Assembly (NCBI GenBank): GCA_964504565.1
Contig: CAZDEY010000013.1
Location: forward strand, 62,001 to 126,000
Length of the DNA: 64,000 nt
Direction of reading: 5' to 3'
Source of the DNA: Cesiribacter sp964504565
Lineage (GTDB): Bacteria; Bacteroidota; Bacteroidia; Cytophagales; Cyclobacteriaceae
In this document: in pieces, positions 44,105 through 52,375 of the stretch
Position numbering within the stretch: the stretch's first letter is position 1
Layout of the letters: each line of letters begins with the position of its first letter
The notes under the pieces: generated by a model
What the model was told of the DNA's origin: nothing
The model's database searches: none
What the model saw: the letters and a program-made list of their open reading frames with translations, nothing else
Position numbers and translations under genes: made by a program

Positions 44105-44922
44105 GGCGTTTTACCTGGAAGCATGTATTAATTAACCTATTGGTAATACTTGCAATTTTAACCGGCCTGCTCATTTACTTCTTTGAAGGCTATTTACCCA
44201 ATACTACCAATCAGGGGGTTACGGTAACTGTGCCTAAACTTGAAGGTAGGTCGTATTCGGATTTAGAAAATTATCTGGACCAGTACCACCTGCGTTACGA
44301 AGTAAATGATTCTACCTTCGATTCAGACTTTCCGCCCCTAACAGTAATGAAGCAGTTTCCGCGGGCGGGGGCTCTGGTAAAAGAAAACCGTAAAATTTTC
44401 ATTAGTTTAAATGCTAAGAACCCGCCGAAGGTTAAAATGCCCCGCCTGCTGGATTCTTCGGTTAAAAATGCGGCTTTGGTACTTAAAAGCTTTGGCCTGG
44501 AATTAGGTGAAATAACTTACAAACCGGATATAGCCGCCAATGCCGTACTGGAGCAACGCTACAAAGGCAAAGTTATAGCCGAAGGCACCGAAATTGCCAA
44601 AGGCTCTAAAATTGATCTGGTAGTAGGCGACGGTCGGGGCGACGCTGATTTTGAAGTACCCAACGTAATGGGTATGGATTTAGAAAGTGCTCAGTTTGCT
44701 ATAGTTGGCGGGGGTTTTAAAATGGGCGAAATATCCTACGATGTCTCAACTGACAAAACCCCTAACACAGTCTTACGCCAGGTACCGCCGGCAGGGGTTA
44801 AAGCGACAATCGGAGAAAAAATTGATGTTTGGGTAGCGGAATTTGATCCAAACAAAACCGGCTTAAAAGTAGGCGATGAGACTTCTTTATTTGAAGAAGA
44901 TGAACCAAGTGAACGTCCGTAA
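44101..44922 (+). CDS. membrane-anchored PASTA-domain protein
   Basis: 273 residues. A short cytoplasmic start is followed by one membrane helix (about 10-30). Three PASTA repeats then span about 42-112, 115-183 and 190-257 (VPKLEGRSYSDLENYL, MPRLLDSSVKNAALVL, VPNVMGMDLESAQFAI). There is no kinase or transpeptidase domain. PASTA domains bind peptidoglycan fragments or act as spacers. The 4-bp overlap with the ligase gene ties it to cell-wall synthesis. The end overlaps the start of the next gene by 23 bp. Confidence 0.92.
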   Translation: MRRFTWKHVLINLLVILAILTGLLIYFFEGYLPNTTNQGVTVTVPKLEGRSYSDLENYLDQYHLRYEVNDSTFDSDFPPLTVMKQFPRAGALVKENRKIFISLNAKNPPKVKMPRLLDSSVKNAALVLKSFGLELGEITYKPDIAANAVLEQRYKGKVIAEGTEIAKGSKIDLVVGDGRGDADFEVPNVMGMDLESAQFAIVGGGFKMGEISYDVSTDKTPNTVLRQVPPAGVKATIGEKIDVWVAEFDPNKTGLKVGDETSLFEEDEPSERP

Positions 44923-46834
44923 ATTTTACCTAATACTCTTAATACTAGTAGCATTTGGTGCGGGCAATACCTATGCTCAGTTAACAATAGTGAATGATGC
45001 CGAAGCTACGCCTAAATTATACAAAAGCAATCCCTCTCAGGCTCGCGAATCTTCCATAAATGCGTACTTGGCAGACACCTTAGCTATACCTTTTTTCGAT
45101 GATTTTACTGACGAAAGCTATACGCTAGATACTTTACGCTGGCCAAGCAATACAACCGTAGCCCGTACTGTTGGCTACGCTATAATGCCCCCCAGCCGCG
45201 GCGTAGCTACGCTGGATGGTATAAACATTTATGGTAACCCTCATTTCCCAAATGTTGAAGTTCCCAGTGATGCTGATAGCTTAGTTAGTGCCCCAATAAA
45301 CCTGGCCGGTGAATCAATTGCTGACTCCGAAGATATAATTATGTCCTTCTTCTACCAGATGAAAGGCTTGGGCGAGCAGCCCGACAATTTGGACAGCTTG
45401 CGGCTGTTTTTTATGAATGCTGAGGGGGAATGGATTAAAATCTGGAACCAAGGTAACGGCCCTACTGTGGACTCTACAATTTTTTATCAGGTAAGTTTTA
45501 ACTTAGATGAGCTGGCTGAGACTACTGGCGAGGATTACTATCATGCCGGCTTCAAGTTTAAATTTCAGAATACTGCCGACCCTACTGGCCCCTTCGATCA
45601 GTGGCACCTGGATTATATATACGTAGGTAGGCCACAAATTTTAAACAGCGATAATACACTAACTTCCTACCTTAATGACAGGAGTTTAGTTAGCATTTCA
45701 CCTAACCCGGTACTTAAAAGCTACACCAGTGTACCCCTTCCTCATTTTTTAGCCGATCCCTCGTTTTATTTAGCCAACAAAATAGACGCTACTTACCGTA
45801 GCTTACGACCTTCCGACGGCAGCGATAACATAGTTGCTGAAATAAATATTCAGGATAATTTAGGTAACGTTTTGATAGATACATCGTCGGGTGTTATAGT
45901 GCTGCAAGGCAACTCTATTACCCAAGAAACAAGTTCAATTGAAACTTTAAGCGTACCAGACTATTCAGTGATGCTCAGCGATAGTTTGTATTTAAACACT
46001 ACCTTAACCTTAATTAAAGAAGACCAAACTGACCTGGCTTTCCGTAACGATACCATCCAGATTTCTTCTTTAATCTCCAACTTTTTTGCGTACGATGACG
46101 GCTCCAGTGAGTCAGCCGTATACTTAAGGGGTACTCAAAACCGCCTAGCAATTGGTTTTGAGTCTATTGTAAACGATACCCTTACCGGTATGGACATTCA
46201 CTTTCCTTATTACGAGTTTCCTTCCGGAGGGGAATCAATAACGCTTCAGGTTTGGGGTGATATCCGAACGCGGGAAAATGAAGCCAGCTCCGAAACCTTG
46301 CTTTACGAAGAAACTGTAACCGTGAGGCCGGGCGGTTACAACCAATATACCCGATATAATTTCAATACTGCCATACCTATACCGGCCGGCAATTTTTACG
46401 TTGGCTACAAGCAACTAGGCAGCAAACGGGTTTCTGTAGGCTACGACAGAAATACCACTTCTAACCGCCATATTTTTGAAAGCATCGACGGAACCTATTG
46501 GCAGCAACCCGACCTAAAAACCAGCGGCAGTGCTATGCTGCGGCCGGTTTTCGGTGATTTTATAGTGGATGAAAACCCGACTGGCTTTGTTGATACCCGC
46601 AATTTAACCAGTAAGTTCTACCCCAATCCGGTCAGCGACAACCTTCATTTACAAACCAAAGCTAAGCGTGTACAATTAGCAACTATAAACGGTCAGATAT
46701 TACTGGAGCAGAAATTAAGCGGGGCCGAACAGGATACTCAAACCATTAGTTTACAACACATTCCGCCGGGTGTGTATTTATTAATTTTTTACAGCCAGAA
46801 TACCCAGCAAATTGAAAAAATTGTGAAACTCTAA
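44900..46834 (+). CDS. secreted protein with T9SS sorting tail
   Basis: 644 residues from ATG 44900 (signal MNQVNVRKFYLILLILVAF then AGNTYAQ). The upstream in-frame start at 44876 gives a charged extension and is rejected. The body is beta-rich with no enzymatic motif I recognise. It includes a jellyroll-like N-terminal part (PFFDDFTDESYTLDTLRW, DQWHLDYIYVGRP) often seen in Bacteroidota surface proteins. The tail SKFYPNPVSDNLHL to IVKL is a type A sorting domain for the type IX secretion system. It begins inside the PASTA gene, so it is probably translated from the same mRNA. Confidence 0.85.
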   Translation: MNQVNVRKFYLILLILVAFGAGNTYAQLTIVNDAEATPKLYKSNPSQARESSINAYLADTLAIPFFDDFTDESYTLDTLRWPSNTTVARTVGYAIMPPSRGVATLDGINIYGNPHFPNVEVPSDADSLVSAPINLAGESIADSEDIIMSFFYQMKGLGEQPDNLDSLRLFFMNAEGEWIKIWNQGNGPTVDSTIFYQVSFNLDELAETTGEDYYHAGFKFKFQNTADPTGPFDQWHLDYIYVGRPQILNSDNTLTSYLNDRSLVSISPNPVLKSYTSVPLPHFLADPSFYLANKIDATYRSLRPSDGSDNIVAEINIQDNLGNVLIDTSSGVIVLQGNSITQETSSIETLSVPDYSVMLSDSLYLNTTLTLIKEDQTDLAFRNDTIQISSLISNFFAYDDGSSESAVYLRGTQNRLAIGFESIVNDTLTGMDIHFPYYEFPSGGESITLQVWGDIRTRENEASSETLLYEETVTVRPGGYNQYTRYNFNTAIPIPAGNFYVGYKQLGSKRVSVGYDRNTTSNRHIFESIDGTYWQQPDLKTSGSAMLRPVFGDFIVDENPTGFVDTRNLTSKFYPNPVSDNLHLQTKAKRVQLATINGQILLEQKLSGAEQDTQTISLQHIPPGVYLLIFYSQNTQQIEKIVKL

Positions 46835-46843
46835 TTTTTAGCC

Positions 46844-47146
46844 ATGAATAACAACATTACACCTCAAGAACTTAAAGACCGATTAAATAAAGGAGAAAAG
46901 CCATTTATACTGGATGTGCGGGAAGATTGGGAATACGAGCAGGGAAATATTAATGGCAAACTAATACCACTAGGAGAATTACCTAATCGTTTAAACGAAA
47001 TTGAAGAATATAAGAACGATGAGGTAATTATAAACTGTAAAAGTGGCGGCAGAAGTGCCCAGGCCCAAGCTTATTTGCAAAAGCAAGGCTTTACTAACGT
47101 ACGCAACCTAACCGGCGGCTACGAGCAGTATAAGCAGCTTAATTAA
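46844..47146 (+). CDS. single-domain rhodanese-like protein
   Basis: 100 residues. The rhodanese fold is marked by PFILDVREDWEYEQGNI and the active-site loop NCKSGGRSAQAQ with the catalytic cysteine at about residue 65, ending FTNVRNLTGGYEQY. It is likely a sulfur or persulfide carrier. It lies 9 bp after the secreted protein gene and overlaps the convergent protease gene by 8 bp. Confidence 0.93.
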   Translation: MNNNITPQELKDRLNKGEKPFILDVREDWEYEQGNINGKLIPLGELPNRLNEIEEYKNDEVIINCKSGGRSAQAQAYLQKQGFTNVRNLTGGYEQYKQLN

Positions 47147-48311
47147 ATACAAAAGGTTCCGGGCTGAAGCATAGCACGAAAATCACTAGTGCTAACCAGC
47201 CCAGAATTTTTCTTCCGGTGGTTAGTTCTTCCTCAATAAGAACTTTGGGATGCCGCACGTCTATAAACCGCCCTAGCATTATACCGAATAGCATCCAGCC
47301 TACATATCCGTTTATTTCCGGCAGAAAGTACCCAATCAGTAATTGGCAACACATAACCGCTAAGGCCAAAGAAATTATTTGGCTGCGCCGAAAGGGTAGC
47401 TTTCCGAAAATGAAAACCAAAAACAGGCCGTAGAATATCAAGCGAAATACCGAGCGGATTATATCCTCGTTGGGTTCGGGTTTGGGCAATTCTAGTCCGG
47501 CATAGCCTACCAGTAAAATAAATGCTCCTATGGCAATGCGCGTGTGCCATTTACCGCCTACTAGCCCGTAAAGTATATGTCCACCGTCTAACTGGCCAAT
47601 CGGCAGCAAATTTACTGCGGTAAAAAACAAACCCAGAAAACCGGCAAATAACCAGGGGTAATGAATAATTTCGTAAGGATTAGGTACGCGGGCCGGCTCG
47701 GTAGCTACAAAATTCTCAAAAAACCGGTAGAGTAAATTTCTGCCTAACATCATGGTGCTTCCCGGGGGCAACTCTTCGGTCTGGTACACATGCTGGGCAT
47801 ATTCCGGCCCGTATTGGGCGTACTCGGGGTGAATTTCAAATATATATTCGGCGGGCGGCAGGTGGGTAAAGCCGTAAAATAATATACCTAGGCACACCGC
47901 AAATCCGGCCAGAGGACCGGCAATGCCAATATCGAAGTGCTGAATTTTACTATGAATCCGCTGCTTTATTCTAATAACTGCCCCCATGGTACCGATTGAA
48001 GGTACAAGTTGCCCCACTAGCGGAGTTAAAAAACCTAGCCAAAACGGTATAAAATAAGGTAAAGAACTATCAACTTTATACTTGCGGGCGGTAAGGTAGT
48101 GGCCGAACTCGTGTACGGTTAAGAAGGCCAAAAACGGAAGGCTAAAGGCTAAACCGGAGGCAAAATCTGCCCAAGTATAGGTATCGCCCCACAGGCTACC
48201 AAATACACTCTTACTTAAGCGCCACTCCGCTCCGGCTAAGGTTACCCCTACCAGGGTGATAGCAAACAAGAACACGTGTAGTAGGTACTGCTTAATTTTT
48301 TTAGTCGGCAT
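47139..48311 (-). CDS. site-2-type intramembrane metalloprotease (M50)
   Basis: 390 residues with about nine hydrophobic segments. The zinc motif HEFGHYLTARKY is at about residue 66, and the third ligand is in NLLPIGQLDGGHILYG at about residue 240. It lacks a PDZ domain, so it belongs to the S2P-like group rather than RseP. It may cleave membrane-bound regulators. A HAD hydrolase gene ends 3 bp upstream in the same direction. Confidence 0.92.
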   Translation of the reverse strand: MPTKKIKQYLLHVFLFAITLVGVTLAGAEWRLSKSVFGSLWGDTYTWADFASGLAFSLPFLAFLTVHEFGHYLTARKYKVDSSLPYFIPFWLGFLTPLVGQLVPSIGTMGAVIRIKQRIHSKIQHFDIGIAGPLAGFAVCLGILFYGFTHLPPAEYIFEIHPEYAQYGPEYAQHVYQTEELPPGSTMMLGRNLLYRFFENFVATEPARVPNPYEIIHYPWLFAGFLGLFFTAVNLLPIGQLDGGHILYGLVGGKWHTRIAIGAFILLVGYAGLELPKPEPNEDIIRSVFRLIFYGLFLVFIFGKLPFRRSQIISLALAVMCCQLLIGYFLPEINGYVGWMLFGIMLGRFIDVRHPKVLIEEELTTGRKILGWLALVIFVLCFSPEPFVFN

Positions 48312-48314
48312 TAG

Positions 48315-48938
48315 TTAGCTTAGTAGAGTGGCGAGCGGATTGTTTCTAGTCCAAAGAATAGTTTGCATACCTAATGTACTGGCTGACTCAATATTATCCG
48401 CATTATCATCAATAAACAAAACTTCCTGAGGCCTTAACTTATTTTCATTTAGGATATACTCGAAAGATTTCTTGTCCGGTTTTCTCATGCCTAATTCCTG
48501 AGAGTAATAAACTTTATCAAACACTTCGGTGAGATCCGTTATATCGGTTTCGGCACGTAATCTTTTTAGTACCTCTTCCAAATGAATAACATTAGTATTA
48601 GAGAAAAGTAATAGTTGATAACCTTGCTGCCTTAGTTGCCTGATGACCTCAATGTTAGCTTGAGTGAAATTGCCTAACATACTGTTCCAGGCATCCCTTA
48701 GTTCTTCGTCAGAAGCTTGGGTTTCTAGTAATTGTTTGAGTTGGCGCAAAAAATTCTCGCATTTAACTTTGCCGGTTTCGTATTCAGTGAAGCAGGAGTT
48801 CGCAAATAAATCAGCTTCCTGAACGGCTTGATCTTTGGATTTAAGCTTGAGCAGAGCCTGAGTAGTACGGTCGGGATAAAGCGTAATAATAACGCCTCCT
48901 AGGTCAAAAAGAATTGTTTTTACAGATTTAGGTATCAA
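48315..48938 (-). CDS. HAD-superfamily hydrolase (TTG start)
   Basis: 207 residues. Motif I is ILFDLGGV (the nucleophile Asp of LFDLGG is present, although the usual second Asp is Gly), motif II is LLLFSNTNVIHL, motif III lies near GMRKPDKKSFEYIL, and motif IV is VLFIDDNADNIESA. The helical cap lies between motifs I and II, as in subclass IA (phosphoglycolate phosphatase or FMN-phosphatase like). The missing acid/base Asp in motif I may lower phosphatase activity. No ATG is near, so TTG is assumed. Confidence 0.85.
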   Translation of the reverse strand: MIPKSVKTILFDLGGVIITLYPDRTTQALLKLKSKDQAVQEADLFANSCFTEYETGKVKCENFLRQLKQLLETQASDEELRDAWNSMLGNFTQANIEVIRQLRQQGYQLLLFSNTNVIHLEEVLKRLRAETDITDLTEVFDKVYYSQELGMRKPDKKSFEYILNENKLRPQEVLFIDDNADNIESASTLGMQTILWTRNNPLATLLS

Positions 48939-48989
48939 AATATGGGATTACTATTGCCTTATTGAGTGCAAATATGTAACATTGCAATC

Positions 48990-49143
48990 CCAAATTCAAG
49001 GAAAGCAAATTACTTTCCTAATAAGCCTTCCGGGCTACTATTTAGGGAAAAACTAAGTCGGAAGACTATAAATTGGAGCTCAGGCTACGCGCCCCGGTTG
49101 GTTAGAGCACCTGACTGCGCTGCGTAGGCTCATAATCAGGTGA
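48990..49143 (+). pseudogene. decayed tRNA copy with two 14-bp insertions, plus flanking repeat
   Basis: After the repeat AAGTCGGAAGACTATAAATT (49055-49074) the sequence follows the intact tRNA: AGCTCAG, then a 14-bp insert GCTACGCGCCCCGG, then TTGGTTAGAGCACCTGACT, a second 14-bp insert GCGCTGCGTAGGCT, then CATAATCAGGTG. The inserts fall in the D-loop and the anticodon loop. The acceptor and T arms are missing. It cannot form a working tRNA. The 48939-49054 stretch before it holds only the hairpin AGGAAAG/CTTTCCT and no gene. Confidence 0.8.
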
Positions 49144-49165
49144 TTTAACATTAGGGATAAAAAAT

Positions 49166-49185
49166 AAGTCGGAAGACTATAAATT
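49166..49185. repeat. AAGTCGGAAGACTATAAATT repeat upstream of the tRNA
   Basis: Identical to 49055-49074 and one base different from 49390-49409. All three precede tRNA-derived sequence, so tRNA and leader were duplicated together. Confidence 0.85.
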
Positions 49186-49187
49186 CA

Positions 49188-49264
49188 GGGCCTATAGCTC
49201 AGTTGGTTAGAGCACCTGACTCATAATCAGGTGGTCCCTGGTTCGAGCCCAGGTGGGCCCACCA
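49188..49264 (+). tRNA. tRNA with CAT anticodon, probably tRNA-Ile2
   Basis: 77 nt including an encoded CCA. The acceptor arm GGGCCTA pairs with TGGGCCC, the D-arm is GCTCAGTTGGTTAGAGC, the anticodon stem CCTGA/TCAGG surrounds the loop CTCATAA (anticodon CAT), and the T-arm is CTGGTTCGAGCCCAG. The GGGCCTATAGCTCAG start resembles Bacteroidota tRNA-Ile more than elongator Met, and the CTCATAATC loop is like E. coli Ile2. It would then be a substrate of TilS (1727-3064). Elongator tRNA-Met remains possible. Confidence 0.9.
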
Positions 49265-49267
49265 CTT

Positions 49268-49303
49268 AAAAGCCTTTCTATATATTATAGAAAGGCTTTT
49301 TAT
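49268..49303 (+). terminator. terminator after the tRNA
   Basis: A 13-bp perfect stem (49268-49280 with 49288-49300) is followed by TATATTTT. It also has A-runs on the left and can act from both sides. Confidence 0.92.
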
Positions 49304-49389
49304 ATTTTATTAAAGTTTAAACTCCTAAAACTTTAAACTATTTGCTGTATAATCAAATAGTTAGGGGGTAAACCGTAAGAATTGAAATC

Positions 49390-49423
49390 AAGCCGGAAGA
49401 CTATAAATTCAGGGCCTATAGCT
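49390..49423. repeat. third copy of the leader repeat plus tRNA 5' end
   Basis: AAGCCGGAAGACTATAAATT is followed by CAGGGCCTATAGCT, which equals the first 11 bases of the tRNA plus three leader bases. The stop codon of the adjacent minus-strand gene begins at the last base of this fragment. Confidence 0.85.
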
Positions 49424-49716
49424 TAGGCTATAAGCCGGTATATACTTAAAAGCAGCTTCCTTTCTTTGTTCCAGAAAAATTTGAATTGGCCTAATAGGGT
49501 ACCGTATGTCAGGATTAAAAGCTGATAAGCCGGGAATATAAATGCCAGATAGGCTGGTGCTTTAAGCCAAAAGGAGGTTTCTTCCGTAAATCCTAGAAAA
49601 TTAAAATACCAACCCTTAAGTACAATTACCGAAGAGCCGGCCAGACTGAAAGTAATTAATATTAGAATAATTTGCAGGTTACTGGTAATTCCCCACTTTT
49701 CTTTTAAACGTTGCAT
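49423..49716 (-). CDS. DUF6787-like small membrane protein
   Basis: 97 residues. MQRLKEKWGITSNLQIILIL followed by two or three membrane segments (about 15-37, 48-72) and WLKAPAYLAFIFPAYQLLIL matches the Bacteroidota family often labelled DUF6787 or loosely as diacylglyceryl-transferase-like. Function is unknown. It starts 11 bp after hemN and is probably the last gene of that unit. The stop codon sits at the edge of a tRNA-derived repeat, so the original C-terminus may have been changed. Confidence 0.75.
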   Translation of the reverse strand: MQRLKEKWGITSNLQIILILITFSLAGSSVIVLKGWYFNFLGFTEETSFWLKAPAYLAFIFPAYQLLILTYGTLLGQFKFFWNKERKLLLSIYRLIA

Positions 49717-49727
49717 ATAGGTATATT

Positions 49728-51083
49728 TTATATTGTTGAGCTAAATAATAGGGTTTCCGGCTTGCTCTTCCAAAGCTTGGAATCTAGTGCCATACAAATA
49801 TTTCTGATAAAGGGGCGGCCTGCTTCACTAACCTGAATAGAGTCTCCTTCCAGGCGGCAAAGCCCATCGGCTACCAATTCTTGCAAACGCGTAGCCGTAG
49901 TGCCAAATTCTTCCTGGCTAAAGCTCTGGCTTAAATTATTAGTTCCGTAGTGGCACATGAGATTCAGGATGTGAGCTCTGATACTTAGGTCTTCTTTGCT
50001 TAACATATGCCCCCGGAATATGGGAAATTTGCCTTCCTCCACGGCAGCCCGGTACGCCTCCACCGCTTTAATATTCTGACCAAATGCAGACCAGGTATCC
50101 GAAATGGCCGAGGCGCCTAAGCCTACCACCAGGCTACTTTTTTGGGTAGTATACCCCATAAAATTTCGGTGAAGGCTCTTGTTAACTAAGGCCTGGTACA
50201 AATCATCCTTTTTCAAAGCAAAATGATCCATCCCAACCTCCTGATAATCGGCCTGCTCCAACAGTTCTTTTCCTAATTCGTATAAACTGCGCTTTACTTC
50301 ATTGGTCGGCAAATCAGCCTCAGTATAACTTCGCTGCCCAGGCTTCATCCAAGGCACGTGCGCGTAGCTGTAATAGGCAATTCTATCCGGTTTTAGGGCA
50401 ACTACCAACTCAAATGTATTTTTTATGGTGTCGGCAGTCTGAAATGGCAGGCCGTAGATTAAATCATAGTTTATTGAGGTATACCCTATCTCGCGGGCTT
50501 GTTGGGTTACCTGCAGTACATTCTGGTAGGGCTGAATACGGTTGATAGTCTTCTGTACTTTGTAATCAAAATCCTGAATACCAAAACTTACCCTTCTAAA
50601 CCCAAGATTATATAGTACCTGTAAATGCCTGTAAGTGGTATTATTAGGGTGCCCTTCAAAACCAAACTCGTAGGTTGGGGCCAACTCACAATCTTCCAAA
50701 ATACCGTTAACTAATACCTCCAGGCTTTCCGAACTGAAAAAGGTAGGCGTACCACCGCCCAGGTGTAATTCTTTAATTAGGATTTTTTCCTGACCGAGTG
50801 CTTTTTTATAGAGTTGCCACTCCGCCAGTACGGTTTCTATATAGGGCCGCTCAACCTGGTGGTTAACGGTAATTCGGGTATTACAACCGCAGTAGGTACA
50901 CAGGCTTTCGCAGTACGGTAAGTGTATATAAATACTTAAGCCTTCCTCCCGGTCATAAGCCTGCAATAAGTGATGCTTCCACTGTTCTTGTTCCGGCACT
51001 ATATTATCCCAAAAAGGTACCGTAGGGTACGAAGTATAGCGAGGGCCGGCAACGTTGTATTTTCTTATAAGTTCAGTATTCAT
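49728..51083 (-). CDS. hemN: oxygen-independent coproporphyrinogen III dehydrogenase
   Basis: 451 residues from ATG 51083. An in-frame TTG nine bases upstream is rejected. Radical-SAM enzyme of anaerobic heme synthesis. The N-terminus NVAGPRYTSYPTVPFW is followed by the cluster motif CESLCTYCGCNTRI (CxxxCxxC, about residue 60), GGGTPTFFSS and the SAM-binding region GFEGHPNNTTYR. Placing it with the cbb3 oxidase genes makes sense because the oxidase needs heme b and c when oxygen is low. An Fnr-type box precedes the fixH-safE-hemN unit. Confidence 0.95.
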   Translation of the reverse strand: MNTELIRKYNVAGPRYTSYPTVPFWDNIVPEQEQWKHHLLQAYDREEGLSIYIHLPYCESLCTYCGCNTRITVNHQVERPYIETVLAEWQLYKKALGQEKILIKELHLGGGTPTFFSSESLEVLVNGILEDCELAPTYEFGFEGHPNNTTYRHLQVLYNLGFRRVSFGIQDFDYKVQKTINRIQPYQNVLQVTQQAREIGYTSINYDLIYGLPFQTADTIKNTFELVVALKPDRIAYYSYAHVPWMKPGQRSYTEADLPTNEVKRSLYELGKELLEQADYQEVGMDHFALKKDDLYQALVNKSLHRNFMGYTTQKSSLVVGLGASAISDTWSAFGQNIKAVEAYRAAVEEGKFPIFRGHMLSKEDLSIRAHILNLMCHYGTNNLSQSFSQEEFGTTATRLQELVADGLCRLEGDSIQVSEAGRPFIRNICMALDSKLWKSKPETLLFSSTI

Positions 51084-51095
51084 TCCACACAAATT

Positions 51096-51803
51096 TTAAG
51101 CTCCGCAAATAGGAATAGTTTTTTCTACCCAAAGCATTATGGGGCTTAGGTAGGGAATTCCCAAATTCAGACCCCTAATCAGCAGCAATAGGCCTAAAGC
51201 CGCACTTAGCACCGGGGTTGCCACCTTCCATAGTAAAGATGCCCGGCTTTTCAGCGACTCACCCAGCACCATACTTAAGCCCAAAGCCGGTACGGTACCC
51301 AAACCAAAAGCCAGCATCCAGAGTGCGCCTACGGCTGGGCTGTTAACTACCAATGCGCCGCTTAAGGCTATATACACCATACTGCAGGGCAGTATTCCGT
51401 TAAATAGGCCAAGACTAAACTGGGCAGTGTACCCCCCCTTTTTAAGGGAAATTTTCAGAAGGCTTCGGAAATGCTTTAATACCTGGTGGGTTAATCGGTT
51501 ATTTAGCAGAAAACGCTCGGCCCTGCTGGTGCTGATGGCCCACAATAGTAGCAGCGCTCCAGCCAAAACCGAAAGACCTTGCTGCCACCCTATAATTACT
51601 AAACTTTTACCCAGCATGGCTGCCAATACTCCTAAAATTGCGTACGTACTGAGGCGGCCAGCCTGGTATACCGTGCGGTTAATGTACCACCTGGCACTAA
51701 GTTGCGCCCCCGCCGGAACCGCCATAGCCAGGGGACCGCACATTAAAACGCAATGCAGGCTTCCGGCAAATCCAATCAGTAATGCAGGCCAGTAGTTCAA
51801 CAT
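51096..51803 (-). CDS. SafE/UreH-domain sulfite-exporter-like membrane protein
   Basis: 235 residues with six predicted membrane segments. The start PALLIGFAGSLHCVLMCGPLAMAVP and the second repeat FNGILPCSMVYIALSGAL carry Cys-Gly-Pro and Pro-Cys motifs typical of the CcdA/DsbD-like TauE/SafE (UreH_2) family. It is commonly encoded next to ccoG-fixH and thought to help copper or redox handling in cbb3 assembly; that role is from genomic context. It is 13 bp upstream of hemN. Confidence 0.9.
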   Translation of the reverse strand: MLNYWPALLIGFAGSLHCVLMCGPLAMAVPAGAQLSARWYINRTVYQAGRLSTYAILGVLAAMLGKSLVIIGWQQGLSVLAGALLLLWAISTSRAERFLLNNRLTHQVLKHFRSLLKISLKKGGYTAQFSLGLFNGILPCSMVYIALSGALVVNSPAVGALWMLAFGLGTVPALGLSMVLGESLKSRASLLWKVATPVLSAALGLLLLIRGLNLGIPYLSPIMLWVEKTIPICGA

Positions 51804-51824
51804 TTCCAGTTAATATAAGGGGTG

Positions 51825-52274
51825 CTACTGCAGAAAAATCGATTCTTCCAGATAATAAGGTTTGGTTGAATCTTGCCAGGCTATTTTGATTTTATAGTAT
51901 CCTCTGGGAAATTTTTCGGTAGAAAATTGCTGTTCGTTATTATTATCCAGTTTTAAGCTATCAGCGTAGTCGAACCGTTTATCGGAGGGGCGAAAAAGTT
52001 GCACTGTACCGGATAGAGGTTGAACTTCCTTGGGAAACTGGATTTTTAATGATTTAGCGGCTTGGGAAATTGAAACCTGAGCCTCTAGGTTATTAGCATT
52101 GGCTATTTGTTGCATACGCCCGCCGTAGGCTATTTCCTGGGCGTAATAATCTTCGGCTACCAAGTCTATATTTTGCTGGTGGCTTTTAATCACTAGAAAC
52201 ACCATAAAAACCACAAAGCCACTAAAAAAGATAGCTATACCGTGACCCCAGTTAAATTTTGACTGCTTATTCAT
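51825..52274 (-). CDS. FixH-family cbb3 oxidase assembly protein
   Basis: 149 residues. One N-terminal membrane helix (WGHGIAIFFSGFVVFMVFLV, about 9-29) is followed by KSHQQNIDLVAEDYYAQEIAYGGR, the conserved FixH signature, and then a beta-sandwich domain facing the periplasm. FixH (CcoH) helps assemble the cbb3 oxidase. First gene after the Fnr-type box at 52340. Confidence 0.92.
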   Translation of the reverse strand: MNKQSKFNWGHGIAIFFSGFVVFMVFLVIKSHQQNIDLVAEDYYAQEIAYGGRMQQIANANNLEAQVSISQAAKSLKIQFPKEVQPLSGTVQLFRPSDKRFDYADSLKLDNNNEQQFSTEKFPRGYYKIKIAWQDSTKPYYLEESIFLQ

Positions 52275-52292
52275 GCCGCTTACTTTATACTG

Positions 52293-52300
52293 TAAAAGTA
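52293..52300 (-). promoter_or_regulatory. TAnnTTTG-like element for fixH
   Basis: TACTTTTA on the minus strand (five of six consensus bases), whose downstream end is 58.5 bp from the centre of the Fnr-type box at 52340-52363. The same spacing is found at ccoS and at the stress-protein gene. Confidence 0.55.
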
Positions 52301-52339
52301 GCTTACCGGCATTAGCCAGGGTATGAGCACCCTCACCAA

Positions 52340-52363
52340 AAAAACTGATTTAAATCAGTTTTT
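52340..52363. promoter_or_regulatory. Fnr/Crp-type operator, copy A
   Basis: A 24-bp perfect palindrome with core CTGATTTAAATCAG, centred 77 bp upstream of fixH. It fits the Crp/Fnr pattern of TGAT-N4-ATCA. Confidence 0.85.
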
Positions 52364-52375
52364 AACTAAGCAGCA

